DNA of 11,790 nt from CAZAGD01 sp049699975 (lineage in GTDB: Bacteria > Desulfobacterota > SM23-61), in contig JBNAWB010000110.1 in assembly GCA_049699975.1 (NCBI GenBank), positions 1-11,790 of the forward strand, given 5' to 3'. The translations under genes and the position numbers were made by a program. A model generated the notes under the pieces. That model was not told where the DNA came from. It ran no database searches and saw only the letters and a program-made list of their open reading frames with translations. Shown here piece after piece: positions 1 to 7,465 of this stretch. Positions within the stretch are counted from its first letter, which is position 1; each line of letters opens with the position of its first letter.

Positions 1-61
1 CTCTCCCTCCCGCCTGAAGTAGGTACGAATTTCAAAAGTGATCGACGGTCAGGTTTTTGCC
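1..61 (-). repeat. Dispersed repeat, copy C (inverted relative to copies A and B)
   Basis: Read on the minus strand, this stretch matches the repeats at 10771-10822 and 11643-11705. The shared blocks are GGCAAAAA, CTGACCGT, GATCACTTTT, AAATT, then TTCAGGCGGGAGG and GAGAG. The central 15-bp core lies at 38-52. The copy may continue beyond the window edge. It contains no open frame of note. The similarity is seen directly by alignment; what the element does is unknown. Confidence 0.75.
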
Positions 62-64
62 CTC

Positions 65-88
65 TCAAAAATTTTTTTTAAAAAAATC
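65..88. other. A/T tract upstream of the glycolate operon
   Basis: A run of A, then T, then A residues with almost no G or C lies just upstream of the candidate promoters of the aminotransferase gene. Such tracts can act as UP elements for RNA polymerase or as bent DNA. Nothing in the sequence decides between these, and it may simply be the low-complexity edge of the dispersed repeat. Confidence 0.35.
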
Positions 89-115
89 TTGCCCTCAAAA
101 TTCGCCTATGGTAAT

Positions 116-144
116 TTGGTCAATGTCCAAAAATGCTCTATTTT
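116..144 (+). promoter_or_regulatory. Candidate sigma-70 promoter of the glycolate/glyoxylate operon
   Basis: TTGGTC (116-121) and TATTTT (139-144) are separated by 17 nt, giving weak -35 and good -10 matches and a start near 151. An alternative pair slightly upstream is TTGCCC (89-94) and TAATTT (112-117), also 17 nt apart. A small inverted repeat, TTTGG (115-119) and CCAAA (127-131), overlaps the -35 region and could be an operator. Both promoter calls are pattern matches only. Confidence 0.3.
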
Positions 145-154
145 ATGCTAGATG

Positions 155-160
155 AAGGAG
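155..160 (+). promoter_or_regulatory. Ribosome binding site that fixes the aminotransferase start
   Basis: AAGGAG ends 6 nt before the ATG at 167. An upstream in-frame ATG at 152 immediately precedes this site and has no Shine-Dalgarno sequence of its own, so the start at 167 is preferred. Confidence 0.8.
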
Positions 161-166
161 AAAAGT

Positions 167-1345
167 ATGAGTAAAGAATTCCATCCGCCGGCCCGAATAT
201 TGATGGGTCCAGGACCCAGCAATGTCGATCCCCGAGTGCTCTTAGCCATGGCCAAACCTTTAGTTGGTCACCTTGATCCGGAGTTTATCCGCATTATGAA
301 CAACCTGCAAGAATTGCTGCGCCTAATTATGGGGACTAAAAACCCACTCACTATTCCTATTTCCGGCACGGGGAGTGCAGGAATGGAAGCGGCCTTTGTT
401 AATGTAGTCGAACCCGGAGATAAAGTTTTGGTCTGTGTTAACGGTGTTTTTGGAGAAAGAATGACGGATGTGGCCGAACGTTGTGGGGCTCAAGTCCGCC
501 CTCTTTCGACAACCTGGGGAATGCCATTTGACCCGCAAGTGATCAGAGAGGAACTGCGCACTTTCCGTCCGCAAGTTTTGGCCATCGTCCATGCGGAAAC
601 TTCCACGGGTGTCCTCCAGCCCATGGAAGAAATACGCGAAATTCTAAAAGAATTTCCGGAAACATTGTTTTTAGTGGACACAGTTACTTCCTTAGGTGGG
701 CATCCAGTAAAAGTAGATGAATGGGGAATTGATATTTGTTATAGCGGCACCCAAAAGTGCTTAAGTTGTCCTCCTGGATTGGCGCCCATTACTTTTTCTG
801 AAAAAGCTCTCCAGAAGATCAAGAAAAGAACTAAGAAAGTTCAAAGCTGGTACTTGGATATGAATTTAGTGGGCAAATATTGGGGTAGCGAGCGCACTTA
901 CCACCATACGGCTCCAATCAGCATGAATTATGCCCTTTTGGAGGCTTTGCGCATTATCCAGGAAGAAGGGTTGGAAAATAGATATGATCGTCATCGCCGT
1001 AACCATCTGGCTTTAGTTCGGGGCCTTGAAGCCATGGGGTTATCTATGTTGGTAGAAGAACCCTTTAGACTTTGGTCTCTAAATGCTGTTAAAATTCCTC
1101 CGGGAATTGATGATGTTCAATTGCGCCAAAAACTCTTAGCTGAATACAATTTGGAAATTGGCGGCGGTCTGGGAAACCTTAAAGGGAAAATATGGCGCGT
1201 GGGCTTAATGGGCTATTCCTCTTCGGAAACGAATGTCCTCTATTTCCTTATGGCTTTGGAACAGGCCTTACGCGCTCAAGGATATGAAGTGCCTAAGGGG
1301 GCCGGAACTACCGCGGCGCAAGAATTTTACAGCCAAGCCAAATAG
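167..1345 (+). CDS. Class V aminotransferase, alanine/serine-glyoxylate type
   Basis: This 392-aa cytosolic PLP enzyme most likely transfers an amino group from alanine or serine to glyoxylate, giving glycine. It shows the family landmarks in order: GPGPSNV (14-20), the cofactor phosphate loop SGTGSAGMEAA (66-76), HAETSTG (142-148), the pyridine-nitrogen aspartate D171 in LVDTVTSLGG, and the Schiff-base lysine K197 in SGTQKCLSCPPG. WRVGLMGYSS near the C-terminus holds the expected substrate-carboxylate arginine. The length is normal for the family. The start at 167 is chosen over 152 because of the AAGGAG site. It is the first gene of an operon with glycolate oxidase, 1 nt upstream of the next start, which strongly suggests that it consumes the glyoxylate made there. 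Related activities such as serine-pyruvate or ureidoglycine-glyoxylate transamination cannot be excluded from sequence alone. Confidence 0.92.
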   Translation: MSKEFHPPARILMGPGPSNVDPRVLLAMAKPLVGHLDPEFIRIMNNLQELLRLIMGTKNPLTIPISGTGSAGMEAAFVNVVEPGDKVLVCVNGVFGERMTDVAERCGAQVRPLSTTWGMPFDPQVIREELRTFRPQVLAIVHAETSTGVLQPMEEIREILKEFPETLFLVDTVTSLGGHPVKVDEWGIDICYSGTQKCLSCPPGLAPITFSEKALQKIKKRTKKVQSWYLDMNLVGKYWGSERTYHHTAPISMNYALLEALRIIQEEGLENRYDRHRRNHLALVRGLEAMGLSMLVEEPFRLWSLNAVKIPPGIDDVQLRQKLLAEYNLEIGGGLGNLKGKIWRVGLMGYSSSETNVLYFLMALEQALRAQGYEVPKGAGTTAAQEFYSQAK

Positions 1346-1346
1346 A

Positions 1347-4127
1347 ATGGATCAAAAACGCCGTCAACAAATTAAAAAAAAATTAGCCGCCATCGTCGGC
1401 GAAAAATGGGTCTTGCACTCACCCGTGGACCTTTGGGTGTACGGCTATGATGCTTCTTTAGCAACCTGCCTTCCTGATTTTGTGGTTCTGCCGGCAAATG
1501 TTCACCAGATAGCTGCTGTGGTGCGCTTAGCTCTAAAAGAAAAAATTCCTTATCTCCCCCGCGGCGCCGGAACCAATCTGACCGGAGGTTCTATCCCCAC
1601 CCAAGGGGGGATAGTGATAGAAACCTCCCGCCTGAAATCTATAACAGAGATCGACCTACCTAATTTGCGGGCGGAAGTAGAAGTGGGAGCTACTAACTTA
1701 GAAGTCCAGAATGCTCTAAATCCCTTAGGCTACCTTTATGCCCCTGATCCGGCCAGTCAAAAAGTTTCCACTATGGGGGGAAATATAGGAGAGAACTCCG
1801 GCGGCCCTCATTGCCTAAAATATGGGGTGACTACTAACCATGTGCTCGGCCTGGAAATGGTCATGCCCGATGGGCAGATCATTACCTTAGGCGGAAAATG
1901 TTTAGATCCCTTAGGTTATGACTTAGTTGGTCTGATGGTAGGTTCTGAAGGCACTTTGGGTATAGCTTCTCGCGTAACCATCCGCCTCCTGCATCAATCC
2001 CAGAGCGTGCAAACTATTTTAGCCATCTTTGACTCCCTGGACGATGCCAGTCGCACCGTCTCAGCTATCATTGCTGCGGGCATAATTCCTGCGGCCTTGG
2101 AGATGATTGACCAAGTAGTGTTGCAGGCGGTGGAGGCTTCTGTAAAAGCTGGCTATCCTTTGGATGCCCAAGGAGTGCTCATCATCGAGATAGATGGAAT
2201 TCAGCAAGGCTTACTCAAACAAGCTGAACGCATCCAGCAAATCTGCCAAGCAAATGGGGTGCGCGAAATAAGGATCGCCAAGGATGCAGCCGAGCGGGAA
2301 ATCCTTTGGAAAGGACGGCGGGGAGCGTTCGGCGCGGTCGCCAGAGTAAAAACAAGTTACCTCTGCGCTGATGGCACTGTGCCGCGGACTCAGCTACCCA
2401 AGGTATTGCGCCAAGTAAAAGAGATTGGCCAAAAATATGACCTCACTATCGGTAATGTCTTTCATGCGGGCGATGGCAACTTACATCCTCTAATTCTTTT
2501 CGATGACCGCGAACCAGGAGTAAGAGAAAAAGTAATCCAAGCCGGAGCGGAGATTCTAAAAGTTTGTGCGGAAGTCGGGGGAACTATTAGCGGTGAGCAC
2601 GGGATTGGTTTAGAAAAAATTGATTCTATGCCTTTGATCTTTTCGGCGGATGATATAGCCTGTATGCGCCAAATCAAAGAAGCCTTTGATCCACAAAACC
2701 TTTGTAATCCCGGAAAGATTTTCCCTCCTCCCGAACTAAGCTCATCTGACCAGCAAAATTATCCTTCATCTTTTGCTGATGGTGATTTCCCCAGTTCTTT
2801 AAAAAAAATAGTCAGTCCAGAAAACTGCTGGCCGAAGGAAAAAAATAATGAATTTGCCGTGGATGGTCAAGTTCCTTCCTGGGTAGTTTTTCCGGCAGAT
2901 TTAGACCAAGTGCAAACAATTCTCGCCTTAGCTGCTGAAAAAAAAGCCCCTTTAATCCCCAGAGGAGGGGGAACAAAGATAGGGCTGGGACAATCGCCAC
3001 AACCTTTTCAAGCTGTCCTTAATTTGGCGCGTTTGAATCAAATAATTGATTTAGACTTAGAAAATCTTACCATTACTATAGCAGCAGGCGCTAAATTAGC
3101 GCGCCTTCAAGAATCCTTGGCCCAGCATGGTTATTTTATTCCTTTAGATCCTCCATTTCCTCAGGCCACAATCGGCGGCATTTTAGCCACCAATGATAGC
3201 GGGCCCAAGAGGCTCTTATACGGAAGTGCGCGAGATATTACCTTAGGGATGAAAGTAGTCTTGCCTGGAGGAAAAATTATTAAGGCGGGCGGCAAGACCG
3301 TTAAAAATGTTTCTGGTTATGATTTAACCAAATTATTTATCGGCTCCTTGGGGACTTTAGGCGTTATCGGGGAAGCAACCTTGCGTCTCTTTCCTCTGCC
3401 TGAAAAAGAGACCATTCTCTTGCTCAATTATGCGGAGCTATCTCCAGCTTTTGCCCTGGCTATGGAGATTTTGCATTCCGAGCTACTGCCTTCCGCCATC
3501 ATTCTTCTGAACAAAGAAGCGCAGACAGCATCGTCTCTGCCTCATTTTGTGGATAATTTTTCTAATTATGGTCTCCTTATTGGATTGGCTGGTACCAAAG
3601 AAGAAGTGAAAGGACAACTGCCCCTTATTCTTAAATGGGCAGAAAAAGGAACGTCGAAATGGCAAATTTGGGAGAAGGAATGGCCGGCCCATATATGGAA
3701 AGCCTTCCAAGAATTACCTGATCGTCTCTCCTCAAAAGAAGGTTTTAGCATTTCTGGCAAAGCTTCTCTGCTCATCAGTAAAGGAGCAGAAATTTTTAAG
3801 GAAGCAGAAGATCTTTTTCAAAAAAATTCTCTGCAGCCAGTACTTATTGGTAATTTAGGCACAGGAACCTTAAATTTCTTTCTTTCTTCGCCTCCCGAAA
3901 CTATTTCTCACCTCCCCAATAAAATTTTGGAGAATATAACAACTTTACGCAAAAAACTCGAAGGAGAAGGTGGAAATTTAGTTATTACGGCCTGTCCTCC
4001 CCAACTCAAAAAGGAGCTCTCCGTCTGGGGCAATGTCGGTCCCTCTTTCCCGTATATGCAGGCTATTAAAAACGCTCTTGATCCTGGCCGTATTCTTAAT
4101 CCAGGCCGCTTTTACGGAGGAATATGA
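1347..4127 (+). CDS. glcD: Glycolate oxidase, fused GlcD-GlcE FAD subunit
   Basis: This 926-aa protein joins two subunits that are normally separate. Residues 1 to about 462 are GlcD: FAD-binding loop PRGAGTNLTGG (71-81), then in the C-terminal FAD-oxidase domain the metal-site motif HAGDGNLHP (from H373) and GEHGIG (416-421), ending in AFDPQNLCNPGKIFP. A polar linker of roughly 30-50 residues follows. The rest is GlcE-like: PRGGGTKIGLG (538-548), GKTVKNVSGYDL (649-660) and a terminal LDPGRILNPGRFY. The complex oxidises glycolate to glyoxylate and passes electrons through GlcF, probably to the quinone pool at the membrane. The ATG at 1347 is chosen because it lies 1 nt after the aminotransferase stop; the open frame extends back to 1233 only inside that gene. 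I see no clear Shine-Dalgarno, so translational coupling is likely. The 3' end overlaps glcF by 4 nt. D-lactate or another 2-hydroxyacid is a possible alternative substrate. Confidence 0.9.
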   Translation: MDQKRRQQIKKKLAAIVGEKWVLHSPVDLWVYGYDASLATCLPDFVVLPANVHQIAAVVRLALKEKIPYLPRGAGTNLTGGSIPTQGGIVIETSRLKSITEIDLPNLRAEVEVGATNLEVQNALNPLGYLYAPDPASQKVSTMGGNIGENSGGPHCLKYGVTTNHVLGLEMVMPDGQIITLGGKCLDPLGYDLVGLMVGSEGTLGIASRVTIRLLHQSQSVQTILAIFDSLDDASRTVSAIIAAGIIPAALEMIDQVVLQAVEASVKAGYPLDAQGVLIIEIDGIQQGLLKQAERIQQICQANGVREIRIAKDAAEREILWKGRRGAFGAVARVKTSYLCADGTVPRTQLPKVLRQVKEIGQKYDLTIGNVFHAGDGNLHPLILFDDREPGVREKVIQAGAEILKVCAEVGGTISGEHGIGLEKIDSMPLIFSADDIACMRQIKEAFDPQNLCNPGKIFPPPELSSSDQQNYPSSFADGDFPSSLKKIVSPENCWPKEKNNEFAVDGQVPSWVVFPADLDQVQTILALAAEKKAPLIPRGGGTKIGLGQSPQPFQAVLNLARLNQIIDLDLENLTITIAAGAKLARLQESLAQHGYFIPLDPPFPQATIGGILATNDSGPKRLLYGSARDITLGMKVVLPGGKIIKAGGKTVKNVSGYDLTKLFIGSLGTLGVIGEATLRLFPLPEKETILLLNYAELSPAFALAMEILHSELLPSAIILLNKEAQTASSLPHFVDNFSNYGLLIGLAGTKEEVKGQLPLILKWAEKGTSKWQIWEKEWPAHIWKAFQELPDRLSSKEGFSISGKASLLISKGAEIFKEAEDLFQKNSLQPVLIGNLGTGTLNFFLSSPPETISHLPNKILENITTLRKKLEGEGGNLVITACPPQLKKELSVWGNVGPSFPYMQAIKNALDPGRILNPGRFYGGI

Positions 4128-5389
4128 TAAGCTCCTTAACTGATGAACTGGTTAAATGTAATCGTTGCGGATTCTGCCTGTCCGCCTGTCCCGTTTATCA
4201 AGCCACGGGTTTGGAAACTAAAGCCCCCCGCGGGCGCAATGCTTTGGTGCGCGCCATCTTAGATAAAAAATTCTCTTGGAATGAAGAGTTGAAAGAATCC
4301 GTATTCCAATGTCTAAATTGCCGCGCTTGTGTGGAAGCTTGTTTTCCCGCGGTGGAAACTGATGAAGTCGTTGTCTCCATGCGTGCCGCTTATGCTCAGG
4401 AGTACGGAGAACCTTGGTTGCGCCGTTATCTTTTCCGCCGTCTTCTTCCCGATCCTAAGAAATTAGCGGCCGCCGTGGGCAAGATTCCTTTTTTAAAAAG
4501 CGGAGCCAGTCTTATTAGAGCTTTAAGTTTTCTTCCCTGGCTGAACAGAGATCTTTTTTCGGCCTTTGAACTCCTTCCTCCCTTACCTACCCAAAATCTC
4601 CGAGAACTCTGGACTAACGTCCGTAAGCCGGAAGGTAAAGGGAAGAAAATAGCATACTTCGGCGGATGCGCCTTTAATCTTCTCCTCCCCAATATTGGTA
4701 TGGCTACTTTACAGCTCCTCTCCCAAAGTGGCTACGAAATAATTTGGCCAGCACATGGATGTTGCGGGTTGCCTGCCTATGGCCACGGTGACCTGGAAGC
4801 AGCCCAAATCATGGCCCGCCAAAATATGGAACTTTTTCAAAAGTTAGAAGTCGAAGGCCTAGTTACGGAATGTGCCAGCTGTTCTTCTTTCCTAAAGAAG
4901 TATCCCTCTCTTTTCCATGCTGATCCCCATCTGCAAAAGCAAGCCGAAAATTTTAGCCAGCGCGTCTTCGATATAAATGAGTTTCTTCTAAACCAAAAGA
5001 TTGAGTTTAAAAATAGTCATCCAGGTTTAAAAATAACCTTTCATGATCCCTGCCATTTGCGGCGCTTTCAGAAAATAAAAGATCAACCTCGGCAACTCTT
5101 ACAAAAAATTCCGGGAATAAATTTTGTGGAAATGCCCGAGGCCGACTGGTGTTGCGGAGGTGGAGCCGGCTTAAATTTAGCTCATTATACTTTATCTATG
5201 AAAATTTTAGAGCGCAAAATGGAAAACCTGCAAAAAAGTAAAGCCCAAGTTTTAATTACCTCTTGCCCAGGATGCTATTTACAATTACGCCACGGAGTTA
5301 AAAAGAAGAACTTACCCGCAAAGGTAGCCTACCTTACGGAATTCCTGGATCATGGCCCCGCCCTCCTCCCTGACCGGGCAGATGGATAA
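4124..5389 (+). CDS. glcF: Glycolate oxidase iron-sulfur subunit GlcF
   Basis: This 421-aa protein is about the usual GlcF length. Two ferredoxin-type 4Fe-4S motifs lie at the N-terminus: C12-C15-C18-C22 in CNRCGFCLSACPVY and C63-C66-C69-C73. In the second, the usual CP after the last cysteine is CFP. Two CCG domains follow: C182, C213-C214 and C250-C253, then C310, C343-C344 and C381-C384. These are typical of heterodisulfide-reductase-like and GlcF subunits that relay electrons from FAD to a membrane carrier. Its ATG overlaps the glcDE stop (ATGA), and GGAGG at 4116-4120 sits only 3 nt upstream, so coupling to the upstream gene is expected. Its place directly after a GlcD-GlcE fusion supports the glycolate oxidase assignment over a lactate utilisation or heterodisulfide-reductase subunit. 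Confidence 0.92.
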   Translation: MISSLTDELVKCNRCGFCLSACPVYQATGLETKAPRGRNALVRAILDKKFSWNEELKESVFQCLNCRACVEACFPAVETDEVVVSMRAAYAQEYGEPWLRRYLFRRLLPDPKKLAAAVGKIPFLKSGASLIRALSFLPWLNRDLFSAFELLPPLPTQNLRELWTNVRKPEGKGKKIAYFGGCAFNLLLPNIGMATLQLLSQSGYEIIWPAHGCCGLPAYGHGDLEAAQIMARQNMELFQKLEVEGLVTECASCSSFLKKYPSLFHADPHLQKQAENFSQRVFDINEFLLNQKIEFKNSHPGLKITFHDPCHLRRFQKIKDQPRQLLQKIPGINFVEMPEADWCCGGGAGLNLAHYTLSMKILERKMENLQKSKAQVLITSCPGCYLQLRHGVKKKNLPAKVAYLTEFLDHGPALLPDRADG

Positions 5390-5474
5390 GGTGAGGGGCC
5401 TGCATGCTGAATTACTTGCTAAATTTTCATTCCTGGAATGGCCAAGATGGTTCTTAAGCGAGGTATGAATTATA

Positions 5475-6026
5475 ATGATCAAACCCTGGAAATTTTTACA
5501 GGCCGAGAAAGTAAATTCCTGCCGCGTTTTTGATATTATCCGTGAAGAATATATATCGCCCAAGAGCGGCCAGAAACATGATTTTTATCTGATTGATTCA
5601 GTAGATTGGGTAAATGTTATTCCCCTTACTCCCGAACAAAAAGTAATCTTAGTAAAACAATACCGTTTCGGCACCAAAGACTTTTCCTTGGAAATTCCGG
5701 GAGGCATGATCGATCCTGGAGATACGCCCGCCCAAGCAGCTCATCGCGAACTCTTGGAAGAGACTGGTTATGCGGGAGACGAACCTATTCTTTTAGGCAT
5801 GGTGCATCCCAATCCCGCCATCCATACCAATCGCTGTTATACTTATCTAATTAAAAATGCTCTCTACCATAAGCTTCCGGAACAAGATTCGACAGAAGAT
5901 ATTGAGGTACAAATTGTTCCCCTTCCAGAAATCCCTAATCTTATCTCCACAGGCAAAATTACCCACGCTTTAGTCATTGCTGCCTTCTACTGGTTTTTTT
6001 CCAGCTCTTGGGGTCAAGAAAAATAA
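5475..6026 (+). CDS. Nudix hydrolase, ADP-ribose pyrophosphatase type
   Basis: This 183-aa protein has a Nudix box at residues 77-99, with the metal-binding REL-LEE-TGY part (R91, E92, E95, E96, G98) intact. The first glutamate of the consensus is replaced by aspartate (D83). QYRFGTKDFSLEIPGG just before the box and prolines about 13-15 residues after it resemble ADP-ribose pyrophosphatases, which cleave ADP-ribose to AMP and ribose 5-phosphate. The substrate remains a family inference. The ATG at 5475 is preceded by GAGGT (5460-5464) at 10 nt. An ATG at 5465 is out of frame and soon hits a stop. It lies 85 nt after glcF with no clear terminator between, so it may be read through from the glycolate operon, although no functional link is obvious. 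Confidence 0.88.
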   Translation: MIKPWKFLQAEKVNSCRVFDIIREEYISPKSGQKHDFYLIDSVDWVNVIPLTPEQKVILVKQYRFGTKDFSLEIPGGMIDPGDTPAQAAHRELLEETGYAGDEPILLGMVHPNPAIHTNRCYTYLIKNALYHKLPEQDSTEDIEVQIVPLPEIPNLISTGKITHALVIAAFYWFFSSSWGQEK

Positions 6027-6123
6027 ATTTCCCCATCCTTCCTCCTAAAAAGGAAGGCAAATTTTCCATTTTTAAAGATGGGTGAGGTTTTTCCTCTCTT
6101 TTTTAAAGAGGTAATAGGGGATA
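6027..6123. repeat. Nested palindrome between convergent genes, possible two-way terminator
   Basis: An outer stem CCCATC (6032-6037) with GATGGG (6077-6082) encloses an inner hairpin CTTCCT (6038-6043) with AGGAAG (6051-6056). A second hairpin follows: CTCTTT (6096-6101), TTT loop, AAAGAG (6105-6110). The region is bounded by a TTTCCCC (6028-6034) and a GGGGATA (6117-6123) that are near-inverted. It lies between the stops of the Nudix and acyl-CoA dehydrogenase genes, where a bidirectional terminator is expected. No hairpin is followed by a long T run, so it may instead be a REP-like repeat. Confidence 0.55.
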
Positions 6124-7281
6124 TTACAGAGTTGAAGCAATAACTACCCGCTGAATCTCATTTGTTCCTTCATAAATCTGGGTAATTTTAGCGTCGCGCA
6201 TAAATCGTTCTACGGGGTACTCTTTTATATACCCATATCCGCCCAACACTTGCACTGCCTCTACAGTGACCCACATAGCCACATCTGAACAGAAGCATTT
6301 GGACATAGAAGAAAGACGAATGGTTTCTGGGGAGATACGGGACATATCTTTGGGCAATTCTTGGAGCACGGCAGCGGTCTTATACAAAAGTTGCCGGGCA
6401 GCTTCAATCTTCATAGCCATATCAGCCAACTTGAAAGAGATACCTTGGTGCGCGATGATCGGCTTTCCAAAAGCTATCCGCTCCTTGGCATAATTTAAAG
6501 CATATTCAAAAGCGCCGGTAGCAATTCCCAAGGCTTGGGCCCCTACGGCGGGGCGGCTGAAATCCAGGGTTTTCATCATGATGGCAAATCCTAACCCTTC
6601 TTGCCCCAGAATATTTTCGGCAGGAACTGGACAATCTTCAAAGATTAACTCCACGGTATCTGAAGAACGAATCCCTAATTTATCTTCGTGTTTACCTACC
6701 GAAAATCCTTTGGTCCCTTTTTCCACGATGAATACACTTGCTCCTTTGTGCCCTCCCTTTGCTGGATCAGTTAGGGCATATACCGTAACAATCTCGGCCA
6801 CTCCTCCATTGGTAATGAAAGTCTTGCTGCCGTTCAAGATATAAAAATCTCCTTGACGGATTGCTTTGCATCGAAAAGAGGCTACATCTGAACCTCCACT
6901 TGCTTCTGTCAAGGCAAAAGCGGCAAGTTTCTCAGCCCCAGCTAAAGGAGGCAGATATTTTTTCCTTTGGCTCTCATTCGCGGCCAAGAGGATTGGTAAA
7001 CTACCCAGTTCCTGGGCCACGGGTAAAATACCCACGGAAGCATCTACCTTCGACAACTCTTCGGTTACTATAATTAGGGAAAGTAATCCGGCCCCGCTGC
7101 CCCCGAATTCCTCCGGAAAATCCACCCCCATGAGGCCATTAGCGCGTAATAATTCCACCATCTCCCAGTTGAATTCTCCTTTTTGGTCGCGAGCTGCTGC
7201 CCCAGGTTCCACTTTCTCTTTCGCTAATTTACGCACCATATCTCTCAATAAAATTTGTTCTTCCGTCAGTTCATACTGCAT
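6124..7281 (-). CDS. Acyl-CoA dehydrogenase
   Basis: This 385-aa FAD enzyme introduces a trans-2 double bond into an acyl-CoA and hands electrons to ETF. It shows the first family signature ALTEASGGSDVAS (123-135), the FAD-contact region FGKPIIAHQGISFKLADM (271-288), the second signature QVLGGYGYIKEYPVERFMRD (344-363), and YEGTNEIQR with the expected catalytic base E371. The length is normal for short-chain or branched-chain members. The exact chain specificity (butyryl, isovaleryl or similar) cannot be read from sequence. The start at 7281 is chosen because AAGGAG (7289-7294 on this strand) lies 7 nt upstream; the open frame runs on to 7377 but that extension comes from a repeat-rich intergenic region. 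It stands alone, with no ETF, thiolase or hydratase gene beside it, and is convergent with the Nudix gene. Confidence 0.93.
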   Translation of the reverse strand: MQYELTEEQILLRDMVRKLAKEKVEPGAAARDQKGEFNWEMVELLRANGLMGVDFPEEFGGSGAGLLSLIIVTEELSKVDASVGILPVAQELGSLPILLAANESQRKKYLPPLAGAEKLAAFALTEASGGSDVASFRCKAIRQGDFYILNGSKTFITNGGVAEIVTVYALTDPAKGGHKGASVFIVEKGTKGFSVGKHEDKLGIRSSDTVELIFEDCPVPAENILGQEGLGFAIMMKTLDFSRPAVGAQALGIATGAFEYALNYAKERIAFGKPIIAHQGISFKLADMAMKIEAARQLLYKTAAVLQELPKDMSRISPETIRLSSMSKCFCSDVAMWVTVEAVQVLGGYGYIKEYPVERFMRDAKITQIYEGTNEIQRVVIASTL

Positions 7282-7302
7282 AACTTTTCTCCTTTCTATT
7301 TT

Positions 7303-7331
7303 TATATAGCCATAGGGCACCCAAAGTTCAC
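7303..7331 (-). promoter_or_regulatory. Weak candidate promoter of the acyl-CoA dehydrogenase gene
   Basis: On the minus strand TATATA (7308-7303) follows GTGAAC (7331-7326) at 17 nt. The -10 match is good and the -35 poor. The implied start near 7296 would leave a leader of only about 15 nt holding the ribosome site. Confidence 0.25.
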
Positions 7332-7334
7332 AGC

Positions 7335-7347
7335 GCGGCAGAGCCGC
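7335..7347. repeat. Short GC-rich hairpin GCGGC-AGA-GCCGC
   Basis: A perfect 5-bp stem with a 3-nt loop sits in the otherwise noncoding leader region of the acyl-CoA dehydrogenase. It has no T run, so it does not look like a terminator. It probably belongs to the same cluster of intergenic palindromes as 7406-7534. Confidence 0.5.
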
Positions 7348-7405
7348 AACCAAAATCACTCCCCACATCCTCTCCATTTAGAGGCCGGATCGCCATCCTC
7401 TTTTT

Positions 7406-7457
7406 GTCATGGCGAGCGCAGCGTGGGTCGCATCCACCTACGCTGCCTCGTAATGAC
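7406..7457. repeat. 52-bp imperfect palindrome with GTCAT-type ends
   Basis: The ends are GTCATGGCGAG (7406-7416) and CTCGTAATGAC (7447-7457), imperfect inverted copies of each other with 9 of 11 matching. Inside is a 10-bp stem: CAGCGTGGGT (7419-7428) with ACCTACGCTG (7436-7445), one pair being a G-T wobble. This matches the general look of REP/MITE-like elements beginning GTCATTGCGAG that are common between genes in many bacteria; that family link is from memory. No gene is inside. Confidence 0.65.
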
Positions 7458-7465
7458 CTAAAATT

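Noticed and set aside
1233..1346. 38-residue N-terminal extension of the GlcD-GlcE fusion
   Set aside because: It lies wholly inside the aminotransferase gene in another frame and does not resemble a GlcD N-terminus; the ATG at 1347 fits the operon spacing.
5354..5401. GGCCCC and GGGGCC arms around the end of glcF as a terminator
   Set aside because: The loop would be nearly 40 nt and there is no T run.
7282..7377. N-terminal extension of the acyl-CoA dehydrogenase back to 7377
   Set aside because: The extra 32 residues come from a palindrome-rich intergenic region, do not resemble the family, and the internal ATG at 7281 has a perfect ribosome site.
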